Source: Corynebacterium kroppenstedtii DSM 44385
GTDB lineage: Bacteria > Actinomycetota > Actinomycetes > Mycobacteriales > Mycobacteriaceae
Direction: 5' to 3'
Assembly: GCF_000023145.1 (NCBI RefSeq)
Contig: NC_012704.1
Coordinates: forward strand, 1,488,001-1,552,000
DNA length: 64,000 bases
Under the pieces are notes generated by a model. That model saw only the letters and a program-made list of their open reading frames with translations. It was not told the DNA's origin and searched no databases. Position numbers and translations under genes: made by a program. This document shows, piece after piece, positions 52,126 through 60,173 of the stretch (position 1 is the first letter of the stretch; every line of letters starts with the position of its first letter).

Positions 52126-52911
52126 GTGCGTATCGCACTATTTTCCACGTGTATCGGGGATGCCCTATTTCCTGACGCTTCCAAGGCGACGGCAGTGATC
52201 TTGTCCCGGCTTGGCCACGAAGTAGTATTCCCCGAAGGCCAGACGTGCTGCGGACAGATGCACGTCAACACTGGCTATCAAAGAGAAATCATCCCCCAGA
52301 TCCGCGACTATGTTGACGCGTTCTCGGATCCTTCCATTGACTACGTCATCGCACCATCGGGCTCATGCACGGGCGCAGTCCGCCACCAGCACCAAATGGT
52401 TGCGGAACGCTATGGCGATAAAGCGCTCGTCGACGGTGTGAAGAAGACGGCACCGAAGACCTTGGATCTCTCGGAGTTCCTCGTTGATATCGAGGGGAAA
52501 ACAAATATTGGTGCTTATTTCCCCCACCGCGTGACGTACCACTCAACCTGCCACTCGCTGCGCATGGTGAAGGTGGGCGACCGCCCCTATCAGCTGCTCA
52601 AACAGGTCAAGAGCCTGGATCTTGTCCGCCTGCCCGGCGCAGAGGAATGCTGCGGATTCGGCGGAACATTCTCAGTCAAGAACGCGGATACGTCGGCCGC
52701 CATGGTGGGCGACAAAGCTCGCAATGTTGTCTCGACCGGTGCGGAATTCGTCACCGCCGGCGACCCGAGCTGCCTCATGAATATCGGCGGTAGCTTATCC
52801 CGCCAGCGCTCCGGGGTCCGCGCCCTGCACATTGCGGAAATCCTCGCATCGACTGAAGAACACCCCTGGACGCCGGAAGGCGCGTTCTATTCCAAGGAGG
52901 CAATGCTGTGA
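52126..52911 (+). CDS. lutA: L-lactate utilisation protein LutA (CCG domain)
   Basis: This 261-residue Fe-S protein of the lactate oxidation complex LutABC converts L-lactate to pyruvate. Two Cys-rich CCG modules are seen: one with GQTCCGQM near residue 40, the other with HSTCHS and EECCGFGG near 140-185. The GTG start has a near-perfect GAGGAGGG ribosome site. It is the first gene of the operon and its stop overlaps the lutB start as GTGA. Confidence 0.94.
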   Translation: MRIALFSTCIGDALFPDASKATAVILSRLGHEVVFPEGQTCCGQMHVNTGYQREIIPQIRDYVDAFSDPSIDYVIAPSGSCTGAVRHQHQMVAERYGDKALVDGVKKTAPKTLDLSEFLVDIEGKTNIGAYFPHRVTYHSTCHSLRMVKVGDRPYQLLKQVKSLDLVRLPGAEECCGFGGTFSVKNADTSAAMVGDKARNVVSTGAEFVTAGDPSCLMNIGGSLSRQRSGVRALHIAEILASTEEHPWTPEGAFYSKEAML

Positions 52912-54596
52912 CCATCAGTCTTGGTATGCCGACGATGCCACCCACCGCCCCTGACGGCGTCGGCAATCTTCGTGGTACGGAGAGATTCCAGCAAGCTGCC
53001 CGCCATGATTTAAAGAATTCGGTCCAGCGCCACAACTTGCGGATGGCGACGCACACGATTCGCGATAAGCGCGCCCGTGTCGTCGGTGAAATCGACGATT
53101 GGCAGCAGCTTCGCGACGCCGGTTCGGCCATTAAGCGCGACGTGATGGCTCGGATGCCTGAGCTTCTGGAGCAGTTTGAGGAAGCCGTTACCGCCCGTGG
53201 TGGTCATGTGCACTGGGCCCGCGACGCTAAAGAGGCCAATGAGATCATCACCGGTCTTGTGAAGGAGACGGGTGAGAAGAAGGTCGTCAAGATTAAGTCG
53301 ATGGCAACGATGGAGATCGGCCTCAACGATGCTCTCAAAGAAGCTGGAATTGAGGCGCGTGAAACGGACCTGGCGGAGCTGATTGTCCAGCTTGGTCATG
53401 ACCGTCCGTCGCACATCGTGGTTCCTGCGATTCACCGCAACCGCGCTGAGATCCGGGACATCTTCATCAAGGAGATGCCCAACACGGATGAGAGTTTGAC
53501 GGATAATCCTGCAGACTTGGCCGAGGCATCGCGACTCTTCCTGCGCAAGCAGTTTATGGATGCGAAGGTCGCCATTTCTGGCGCTAACTTCGGTATCGCA
53601 GAGACGGGCACGCTGTCCATCGTCGAGTCTGAAGGCAATGGCCGCATGTGCCTGACCTTGCCTGAGACGTTGATCTCCGTGATGGGGATTGAAAAGCTCT
53701 TGCCGACATTCAAGGACCTCGAGGTGTTCTTGCAGCTGCTTCCTCGGTCCTCCACTGGCGAGCGCATGAACCCCTACACCAGCCTGTGGTCGGGAACGAC
53801 TGAAGGCGACGGGCCGAAGAACTTCCACATTGTGCTCATTGACAATGGACGCACACATGCGCTGGCGAATGCCATCGGCCGTGAAGCGTTGAAGTGCATT
53901 CGCTGCTCCGCGTGCTTGAACGTGTGTCCGGTGTACGAACGGGCTGGTGGCCACGCCTACGGGTCAACCTACCCAGGTCCCATTGGCGCCATTTTGACAC
54001 CACAGCTGGCCGGTATGGAATCAGCCGAGGATCCCAATGCCTCACTCCCCTATGCCTCGTCATTGTGTGGCGCCTGCTTCGAGGTCTGCCCGGTCGAGAT
54101 CGACATCCCGTCCGCGTTGCTGGAGCTTCGCCACCAGAAGATTGAGCACCACCGGCCGAAGTTCGAGGGCATGATCATGAGCAGCATGGGGCTTGTCTTC
54201 GGGAACAAACAGATTTGGAACTTCTCCGCCCGAGCCGCTGTGTTGGGACGCGCTCTCGGGTGGCCGAAGGGGAAGATCACAAGCCTGCCCGGCTTCCTCT
54301 CTGGGTGGTCGAATGTGCGGGATACGGCAATCCCGCCAAAGAAATCATTCCGTGCGTGGTTCGCCTCCGAGGAAGGCAAGAGGACTCTGGCCGCTGCTCG
54401 GAAGGAAGGCATCCCGGATAACAGTTTCCGCCATGCTGATCACAACACTGGCGACGCCGCCGAAGTGAAGGTGAGCGAACCTGGCGAGCGGAAGACGTCA
54501 TCGAAGCCTCTCGAGCATGTGCTGGACGATGCTACTTCTAACTCACAGGAACACGACGACAGCAGCGCTAAGAATTCGTCGAAGGAGGGGAAGTAG
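52908..54596 (+). CDS. lutB: Iron-sulfur lactate oxidation protein LutB
   Basis: This 562-residue protein carries two 4Fe-4S sites, CIRCSACLNVCPVY and CGACFEVCPVEID, after a long LUD domain (about 60-310) with GIAETGTL. Family members are about 470-520 residues. The excess is an N-terminal extension of about 30 residues and a polar C-terminal tail (from about 500) rich in Ser, Asp, Glu and Lys. The GTG start has AAGGAGG upstream and overlaps lutA. Confidence 0.95.
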   Translation: MTISLGMPTMPPTAPDGVGNLRGTERFQQAARHDLKNSVQRHNLRMATHTIRDKRARVVGEIDDWQQLRDAGSAIKRDVMARMPELLEQFEEAVTARGGHVHWARDAKEANEIITGLVKETGEKKVVKIKSMATMEIGLNDALKEAGIEARETDLAELIVQLGHDRPSHIVVPAIHRNRAEIRDIFIKEMPNTDESLTDNPADLAEASRLFLRKQFMDAKVAISGANFGIAETGTLSIVESEGNGRMCLTLPETLISVMGIEKLLPTFKDLEVFLQLLPRSSTGERMNPYTSLWSGTTEGDGPKNFHIVLIDNGRTHALANAIGREALKCIRCSACLNVCPVYERAGGHAYGSTYPGPIGAILTPQLAGMESAEDPNASLPYASSLCGACFEVCPVEIDIPSALLELRHQKIEHHRPKFEGMIMSSMGLVFGNKQIWNFSARAAVLGRALGWPKGKITSLPGFLSGWSNVRDTAIPPKKSFRAWFASEEGKRTLAAARKEGIPDNSFRHADHNTGDAAEVKVSEPGERKTSSKPLEHVLDDATSNSQEHDDSSAKNSSKEGK

Positions 54597-54598
54597 TC

Positions 54599-55246
54599 AT
54601 GGGATTCCGGTCTACGTCCGCTAAAGAAGAAATCCTCGGGCGAATCCGCAACGCAAACAAACTGGCCGGTGTGCCGTCGGAACCCTATCCCATTCCCCGG
54701 GACTACAGGACCAACCGCACGCGGTCCACCGACGAACTGGTCGATCTCCTCGAAGATCGATTGGTGGATTATAAGGCCGACGTTCACATCGTGAAAGAGG
54801 CTGACCTGCCGTCCACGGTGGCTGACCTTTGCGGCAAACATGGCTTCTCCAAGCTCGGAGTAGCCGAGGGCATCGACGAATCGATTTATTCCTCAGTCTC
54901 AGCTGACGTTGAGAAGGACGATCGCTCCACGGATCCTCATAAGTTGGGGCGCTTTGATGCGATTATCACGGAGTCTCACGTCAGTTCCGCGCAGACGGGC
55001 ACGATCTACCTGGATGGGTCAGCGACGAATGGGCGACGTGCACTGACGCTGGTCCCCGACTGCCACTTGTGCATCGTGCGTGAGGAGTCGATTGTCTACG
55101 GTGTTCCTGAGGCAATTGATCGCCTCAACCCGGAGATGCCGATTACTCTTGTCTCTGGCCCGTCGGCGACCTCTGATATTGAGTTGAGTCGTGTAGAAGG
55201 GGTTCACGGACCACGAACTCTGATCGTGTTGATTGTTCGGAAGTGA
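54599..55246 (+). CDS. lutC: L-lactate utilisation protein LutC (LUD domain)
   Basis: This 215-residue LUD-domain protein is the third member of the LutABC complex. The core AIITESHVSSAQTGTIYLDG and LTLVPDCHLCIV segments are typical. Its ATG lies 2 nt after the lutB stop, with GGAGGGG inside the end of lutB. A hairpin lies just after its stop codon. Confidence 0.94.
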   Translation: MGFRSTSAKEEILGRIRNANKLAGVPSEPYPIPRDYRTNRTRSTDELVDLLEDRLVDYKADVHIVKEADLPSTVADLCGKHGFSKLGVAEGIDESIYSSVSADVEKDDRSTDPHKLGRFDAIITESHVSSAQTGTIYLDGSATNGRRALTLVPDCHLCIVREESIVYGVPEAIDRLNPEMPITLVSGPSATSDIELSRVEGVHGPRTLIVLIVRK

Positions 55247-55255
55247 CTGGTAGAT

Positions 55256-55292
55256 GGGGCATTCTCGCGTGATTGCCGACGCGAGTTACCCC
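55256..55292 (+). terminator. Hairpin after lutABC
   Basis: CTCGCGT and ACGCGAG pair across an 8-nt loop, and GGGG/CCCC pair outside a short internal loop. It lies 10 bp after lutC. No T run follows, so strength is uncertain. Confidence 0.45.
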
Positions 55293-55399
55293 GCGTGTTC
55301 GTACTTTCACGGCGGAGTGCTAAGGTAGTTTCGTCGTGCGGTGAACACCCCGTTATCCGTTGAATTAGTGTCAAAGGATCGTGGTGTTTTGCCGGTGAT

Positions 55400-55472
55400 G
55401 CCTCCGTAGCTCAGGGGATAGAGCGTTGGTTTCCGGTACCAAAGGTCGCAGGTTCGAATCCTGTCGGGGGCA
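55400..55472 (+). tRNA. tRNA-Arg (anticodon CCG)
   Basis: This 73-nt cloverleaf has acceptor GCCTCCG/CGGGGGC (one T-G pair) and D arm GCTC/GAGC. The anticodon stem is TTGGT/ACCAA with loop TTCCGGT, giving anticodon CCG, and the T arm is GCAGG/CCTGT with TTCGAAT. The discriminator base is A. The 3' CCA is not encoded. It reads CGG arginine codons. Confidence 0.95.
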
Positions 55473-55477
55473 CAGTA

Positions 55478-55522
55478 AAACCCCGCTTTGATCAGTACAG
55501 ATACTTGGTCAAAGCGGGGTTT
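55478..55522 (+). terminator. Strong terminator after tRNA-Arg
   Basis: AAACCCCGCTTTGA (55478-55491) pairs perfectly with TCAAAGCGGGGTTT (55509-55522), a 14-bp stem with a 17-nt loop. The A-rich 5' side and T-rich 3' side could make it work in both directions, also serving the convergent HicB-like gene. Confidence 0.8.
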
Positions 55523-55547
55523 AGCCTTTATCTAACTAGCTTGTTGT

Positions 55548-55748
55548 CTAACTAGCTTGCTTAATCGTCTCTACCTCAATATCCACGTCATCTTCTTTTA
55601 TTCCTGCAAGATAAGCGATCGCTTCCCGCATTTCATCCGCGGCATCATCGAGGTTTTCCACCTGAGACACGGCACCCACTTCGGGGCACACGAGGACCCA
55701 GACATCACTACTCGTTCCTGGTTCGGTTGTGACAGTAAAAGTAGACAT
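55548..55748 (-). CDS. Small HicB-like protein (orphan)
   Basis: This acidic 66-residue protein starts at MSTFTVTTEPG and contains VWVLVCPEVGAVSQVENLDDAADEMREAIAYLAGI. That matches the partial RNase H-like fold of HicB antitoxins (a strand pair followed by a helix). No HicA toxin gene and no DNA-binding domain are seen nearby. A frame 11 codons longer with a TTG start is possible. An antitoxin role is therefore doubtful; call it HicB-like only. Confidence 0.65.
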   Translation of the reverse strand: MSTFTVTTEPGTSSDVWVLVCPEVGAVSQVENLDDAADEMREAIAYLAGIKEDDVDIEVETIKQAS

Positions 55749-55872
55749 TATTAACCCACCATCCTTCTTTTCTTCGGTCAAAGCCGGTATATCGCTTTCT
55801 ATTGTATTGCTTTAAACCCGATGAGAATGAAGGTTTTTGGGGTACATGCCACGGAGGACGCCGTCGGGCGGG

Positions 55873-57201
55873 TTAAATCAATAGTTCCCCTAAAACAAAG
55901 CCTGAAGCAACAGCCGTCGCAATAGCCACCGTGCCGGGAATGAGGAACGGGTGGTTAAACACGTATTTTCCTATCCGCGTTGTTCCTGTATCGTCCATTT
56001 CCACGGCCGCGAGAAGCGTCGGATATGTCGGCAGAATAAACAAGGAACTTACTGCTGCAAACGATGCCACGGCTATAACGGGGCTTACCCCCACCGCCAA
56101 CGCCGCTGGCATGAGAGCCTTTGTCGTAGCCGCCTGGGAGTACAACAAGGCCGCAGCAAGGAACAACACCACAGCGAGCATCCACGGATAGTCCTTCAAC
56201 ACGTTCCCGGCTAGATCTTTAATCTGACCCAGGTGCGCATCGATAATGGTTGTTCCCAGCCAAGCAACGCCCATGACGCATATGCACGCGGACATGCCCG
56301 ACTTAAACACCTGGGTCGTCAAGATTTCAGCAGCCGGTAGCTTGCACACGAGCGTGATGATCGTGGCTGTAGCCAACATCAATGAAATGATGGCTTCATT
56401 CCTGGGCAATCTCGGATGCGAAATTAACCCCACTTGGTCGGAAATCAAGGTCGCATAGACCATCACCGCAATAATTGCGACAAGGAAAATCCACACCGAA
56501 AGTTTGGAATTCTTTGTGGGGACATAAGCTTTCTGACCCTGGGTCCGCTTCACCAGACCTTTAGCTAGCCGATCTTGATAAATCGGGTCATCGCTTAACT
56601 CTTTACCCAGGTGATTAGTAATGAACGCTGCAGGAAAAATAGCCAAGAAAGTGGACGGAATAACCACAGCGAGAAGCGTCAGATAGCTCACCCCATGCGG
56701 CTCCATTAACGACGCCATCAAAACGACCGCAGCCGAAATCGGCGACGCGGTAATCGCAATCTGAGATGCGACAACGGAAATGGATAACGGCCTGGACGGG
56801 CGGACACCGCCCTCTTTCGCTACTTCGGCAATCACCGGAAGCGTCGAAAACGCGGTATGCCCTGTACCAGCCAATAACGTCATTAAATACGTGACAATCG
56901 GGGCAAGGAATGTGACTCGTTTGGGATTCTTCCGCAAGAAACGTTCAGCAACGTGAACCAGGTAGTCCATTCCTCCGGCCAATTGCATTGCGGCAATGGC
57001 CGAGATGACGGACATAATAATGCTGATGACGTCGAACGGGATCTGTTCATGGGACACCGGAACTCCGGTCAGTCCGAGGACAAGTACCCCCAGACCACCG
57101 GCGAAGCCGATTGCTATTGAACCTAACCGGGCCCCCAGGACAATAGCTGCCAAGACGATCAATATCTGCAGTGCAAGCAAAAAACGAGACTTTCTACTCA
57201 C
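55873..57201 (-). CDS. Anaerobic C4-dicarboxylate transporter (Dcu family)
   Basis: This 442-residue membrane protein with about 11-12 helices is of the DcuA/DcuB type. It exchanges or takes up fumarate, succinate, aspartate or malate. Conserved segments include YGAR-like LGARLGSIAIGFAGGLG, the TYLMTLLAGTGHTAFSTLPVI loop and SQIAITASPISAAVV. The start is GTG with a weak ribosome site. Presence suggests anaerobic fumarate respiration or dicarboxylate exchange. It lies apart from neighbours, with a hairpin upstream of it. Confidence 0.92.
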   Translation of the reverse strand: MSRKSRFLLALQILIVLAAIVLGARLGSIAIGFAGGLGVLVLGLTGVPVSHEQIPFDVISIIMSVISAIAAMQLAGGMDYLVHVAERFLRKNPKRVTFLAPIVTYLMTLLAGTGHTAFSTLPVIAEVAKEGGVRPSRPLSISVVASQIAITASPISAAVVLMASLMEPHGVSYLTLLAVVIPSTFLAIFPAAFITNHLGKELSDDPIYQDRLAKGLVKRTQGQKAYVPTKNSKLSVWIFLVAIIAVMVYATLISDQVGLISHPRLPRNEAIISLMLATATIITLVCKLPAAEILTTQVFKSGMSACICVMGVAWLGTTIIDAHLGQIKDLAGNVLKDYPWMLAVVLFLAAALLYSQAATTKALMPAALAVGVSPVIAVASFAAVSSLFILPTYPTLLAAVEMDDTGTTRIGKYVFNHPFLIPGTVAIATAVASGFVLGELLI

Positions 57202-57400
57202 GCGTAAACAGGTGAATCAACGGGCGCGACCGCGTCATCATCGCCAACGTTTACAACGGGCCGTAGCCCGGAACGCTTGTGATCCATCCACACACTAGTA
57301 CCCCCGGATTAACATCCCCAACACCCCAGGAAGAAGCCACAATTACACTGACATTCGCTCTCGTCAGAGGTTCAGACGCGTGCCGACGCGTACCAGAAAC

Positions 57401-57445
57401 GCGCTATTCGTCGTCGATAATCTCTTTATCGACGACGAATAGGCG
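57401..57445 (-). terminator. Long perfect hairpin between the cytochrome and dcu genes
   Basis: TATTCGTCGTCGATAA (57405-57420) and its exact inversion (57426-57441) flank a 5-nt loop. A further GCGC/GCGC pair outside has one bulged base. It lies 27 bp after the cytochrome stop on the minus strand. Only a short T run follows, so it may act as a terminator, an RNA 3' stabiliser or a protein site. Confidence 0.6.
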
Positions 57446-57471
57446 CTCAATCTAATAACTGAATATGAGTT

Positions 57472-59268
57472 CTAACGGGCGCTCACCTGGCCAAATCGAC
57501 TTGCGATCGGAGCCAAAACGAGCGGTCGTGCCGCCATCACGGCCGCGACTGCGACGGCAAGGCCACCGATGAACCAGAGGAACCCACCCCAGTTCGCTGA
57601 GTCATTACCAGCGAACATGTGATTCAGGTTCTCGCGGAAGCCCGTCGTGAAGACGAGGAAGACATGAACGAAAACGAAGAACACGAAGAAGATCATCGTC
57701 GGGTAGTGAATATGACGAGCGACCGGGGCCGGATACAGCTTGTTCAGGGTTTTCGCCTTCTTCGGCCACCATTCACTCATGCGCACGCCCGAGATCGCAG
57801 CTAGCGGGGCGGCGACGAAGATCACCAGGAAGTACATGATCTGCTGCAAACTATTGAAGTTCTCCCAACCATGTTCCGCCGGCCAATCGAACGCCGCATA
57901 CTGTAGGGCTGCGGACAGGGCGTTCGGGAAAACTTTCCAGCTGGTCGGCACGAGGCGCGTCCAGTGACCTGTGGAGAACAGGAGCACAACGAAGACCACA
58001 CCGTTGACCAGCCACAACACATCAAGTGAGGTGTGCAGCCACAAGAAAATGCTGATTTTCTTACCGCCACGTTTCGATTGCCACACGGCGGGAGGCTTTT
58101 GCTGATGACGCACTTGCAAACCAGTCCGGATAATCAGCAGCATGAAGAAGAAGTTGAGGTAATGCTGCCATCGAGCCCACAACGGGAAACCGGGATCCGG
58201 CTTCGGTGACGGGTCATATTCGCCGGGATACTTGTCCACCCATCGAGAGACGGCATCTAGGCTCATCAGCCATCGGGCGCCAACAACCACGATGACGCCG
58301 AGGACAATAAGTCCAGCGGCAATGAGGCCTGCGATCTTGCCCCACTGCATCAGACTCTTTTCACCGATCATGATCGGTTCGCGCTGCTTCTTCGAGTCCT
58401 TCTTCCCGGACTTCTTGGCAGCGTCTTTGCCGGTCTTGCCTTTTCCGGCTTTGCCAGCGCCCGATTTCTTATTGCCCGGTGCTTTCGGACCACCGGGTTT
58501 ATTCGCAGCTGGGGCTTTTGCGCCCGGCTTGCCCGGCACGCCTGCACCTGGTTTTCCGGGTTTCCCTGGTGCGCCTGCACTCGGTTTACCTGGCTTCCCT
58601 GGCGCTCCCGGCTTTTTAGCACCAGGTTTACTGGGGGCACCGGGAGCGGCTGCTCCAGCCGCCGAGGGTGCCTTCGGAGCGCCTGGAGCGGACGGGGCTG
58701 ATGGCGCTTTAGGCGCGCCTGGGGCCTTGGGAGCTCCCGCTGCTTTGGCGGATGCCGGAGCCTTCGGAGCACCCGGTGCAGATGGAGCAGACGGGGCTTT
58801 CGGTGCGCCCGGAGCTTTAGGCGCTCCACCCGCTTTAGCGGACGTCGGCGCTTTTGGCGCACCGGGGGCAGACGGCGCTTTTGGCGCACCGGGTGCCTTG
58901 GGGGCACCGCCTGCCTTAGCAGCCGACGGGGCCTTCGCCGCCTTAGGAGCCGACGGGGCCTTCGCCGCCTTAGGAGCCGAGGGTGCTCCCCCTTCCTTCA
59001 CATCGCCAGATGCCGACGGAGCCTTCGGAGCGCCGGGAGCTTTCGGCGCGCCTGGTGCTGCCGGGGCGCCAGGAGCTTGCGACTTAGCGCTGAGCTTAGG
59101 TTTGTCGCCCGACCCGGCGTCGTCACCCTGAGTCGTTGCGCTATCAACCTCGCGCGGCTCCACCACGTCCTGCGTCGTGTCGTCGCTGTCAGACGCGGCT
59201 GGGGCACGTTTTTTCGAGGCCTCCGATGGGGATGGGCTCCCCGGTGGGGGTGGAGGAACTGGCGACAT
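57472..59268 (-). CDS. Cytochrome b561-like membrane protein with 300-residue Ala/Pro/Gly/Lys tail
   Basis: This 598-residue protein has two parts. Residues 1-300 are disordered and made of Pro, Ala, Gly, Lys and Ser, with three 27-30-residue repeats (117-203) built on APKAP and GAPK, then Lys/Gly-rich sequence. Residues 305-598 hold about five membrane helices. Histidines in RWQHYLNFFF, LWLHTSLD and RHIHYPTM, plus one in FVHVFLV, could bind b-type heme. This part resembles the cytochrome b subunits of formate dehydrogenases and hydrogenases. The ATG has a GAGGAGAG ribosome site. No dehydrogenase gene is adjacent, so the partner is unknown. Confidence 0.75.
   Translation of the reverse strand: MSPVPPPPPGSPSPSEASKKRAPAASDSDDTTQDVVEPREVDSATTQGDDAGSGDKPKLSAKSQAPGAPAAPGAPKAPGAPKAPSASGDVKEGGAPSAPKAAKAPSAPKAAKAPSAAKAGGAPKAPGAPKAPSAPGAPKAPTSAKAGGAPKAPGAPKAPSAPSAPGAPKAPASAKAAGAPKAPGAPKAPSAPSAPGAPKAPSAAGAAAPGAPSKPGAKKPGAPGKPGKPSAGAPGKPGKPGAGVPGKPGAKAPAANKPGGPKAPGNKKSGAGKAGKGKTGKDAAKKSGKKDSKKQREPIMIGEKSLMQWGKIAGLIAAGLIVLGVIVVVGARWLMSLDAVSRWVDKYPGEYDPSPKPDPGFPLWARWQHYLNFFFMLLIIRTGLQVRHQQKPPAVWQSKRGGKKISIFLWLHTSLDVLWLVNGVVFVVLLFSTGHWTRLVPTSWKVFPNALSAALQYAAFDWPAEHGWENFNSLQQIMYFLVIFVAAPLAAISGVRMSEWWPKKAKTLNKLYPAPVARHIHYPTMIFFVFFVFVHVFLVFTTGFRENLNHMFAGNDSANWGGFLWFIGGLAVAVAAVMAARPLVLAPIASRFGQVSAR
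58660..58920. repeat. In-frame tandem repeats in the tail of the cytochrome-like gene
   Basis: Three imperfect units of 81, 90 and 90 bp encode residues 117-143, 144-173 and 174-203. Each begins Ala-Lys-Ala and contains GAPKAPGAPKAPSAP. Codon choice varies between copies, so the protein pattern is better kept than the DNA. Confidence 0.8.
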
Positions 59269-59480
59269 CGTAGATCTCTCCTCATCAATTCAAGCTCGTC
59301 ATTAAGTCGCGGCAATCCTGGTCCCGGTGTCCGAGTGCGACGGCTGTACCCCACCGCCGGGTTGTCCACGCTGAGATAACCACCGATCAACGGTCAGCAT
59401 CTTTCGTAGATAGCCCCGGCGAGCGGACTCACAGAACCGTCACGACTGATCGTCGCGATGAAAGAATATCAACAGCTTAC

Positions 59481-59496
59481 TGTGAACAGTGTCACT
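59481..59496. promoter_or_regulatory. Candidate GlxR/Crp-type site
   Basis: TGTGAACAGTGTCACT fits the corynebacterial GlxR pattern TGTGA-N6-TCACA at all but the last base. It lies 213 bp upstream of the cytochrome-like gene and over 300 bp from DUF2188. Confidence 0.5.
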
Positions 59497-59558
59497 AAAG
59501 GGTGAAAAGCCACAGATCTGAAAGTCGCAGCTCCCCCCCGGGGTGATGCTAAACAGCC

Positions 59559-59625
59559 ATTACCCGTTGCTCTCCCCGACTATTACCCGTTTCTGAAAAA
59601 ATACCCCGCCCAAGAAACGAGTAAT
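59559..59625. promoter_or_regulatory. Three-copy 13-bp motif array
   Basis: ATTACCCGTTGCT (59559-59571) and ATTACCCGTTTCT (59582-59594) are direct repeats 23 bp apart. AGAAACGAGTAAT (59613-59625) is the same motif inverted with one change. The array ends 25 bp before a consensus -10, a fitting place for an activator. Confidence 0.5.
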
Positions 59626-59650
59626 CCCAGAGGACCTCTATTACTGTGGC

Positions 59651-59656
59651 TATAAT
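59651..59656 (+). promoter_or_regulatory. Consensus -10 hexamer upstream of DUF2188
   Basis: TATAAT preceded by GTGGC. No -35 hexamer is visible 17 bp upstream, which would fit activator dependence. Transcription would begin about 135 bp before the gene. Confidence 0.45.
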
Positions 59657-59796
59657 CTCGATGAACGCACAGCGCAACAAATTAGCTGTCTCTATACTTG
59701 ATACATAGCACTGCTTGATGTTCGGATACGACTGAATTCATTCGGTCAGCTACCGGAGTAAGCGTCGTCAATTGATTGAGATGAAAGGAGACAGCA

Positions 59797-60000
59797 ATGG
59801 CAGATACCGTTATCGAGACCTACAACGAAGATGGTGAGTGGAAGAACCGCCCTCAGGGTAACGAGCGCGCGACCAGCACCCACAAGACCAAAGAGGAAGC
59901 TGTTGAATACGGCCGTAACCTCGCTAAAGAGCGCAAGGGTGACCACATCATCAAGAATCTGGACGGCACTATTTCTGAGCGTCATTCTTACTCGGAATAG
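59797..60000 (+). CDS. DUF2188 protein
   Basis: This 67-residue, highly charged, Cys-free protein belongs to DUF2188: an N-terminal strand pair (EWKNRPQGN), a helix (TKEEAVEYGRNLAKE) and a C-terminal DGTISERHSY. Members are small, often abundant proteins of unknown function seen in many bacteria. The ATG has a good AAAGGAG ribosome site. The elaborate upstream region suggests regulated expression. Confidence 0.85.
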   Translation: MADTVIETYNEDGEWKNRPQGNERATSTHKTKEEAVEYGRNLAKERKGDHIIKNLDGTISERHSYSE

Positions 60001-60173
60001 TTCGGAGCAATAAAGAACGAGCCCACGAAGAGCACACAGCTTAATATCCCTCGCCACTTACTGTGGGGGAGCAGGGAAAGCGTAATAGCCGGTGCTCTTC
60101 TCATGGCTCCGTTAATCACACCACAATTCCCAGCAGTACCGCTCTCCCACTGCGCGAGCATCGAGTGACTCTG

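Larger units (their letters stand above)
59269..59796. other. Regulatory region between the cytochrome-like and DUF2188 genes
   Basis: These 528 bases have no supported gene but several candidate sites: a cAMP-receptor-type palindrome, three copies of a 13-bp motif and a consensus -10. All point towards control of one or both divergent genes. The stretch 59269-59460 shows nothing further that I recognise. Confidence 0.5.

Noticed and set aside
53010..53954. A 314-codon minus-strand frame opposite lutB
   Set aside because: It lies wholly inside a well-supported gene and its product matches no family.
55548..55748. A complete HicAB toxin-antitoxin module
   Set aside because: Only a HicB-like protein is present. 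No HicA-type frame is found in 55250-55870.
58232..59131. A 299-codon plus-strand frame rich in Gly, Ala and Pro
   Set aside because: It is antisense to the repeat tail of the cytochrome-like gene and only mirrors its GC-rich repeats.
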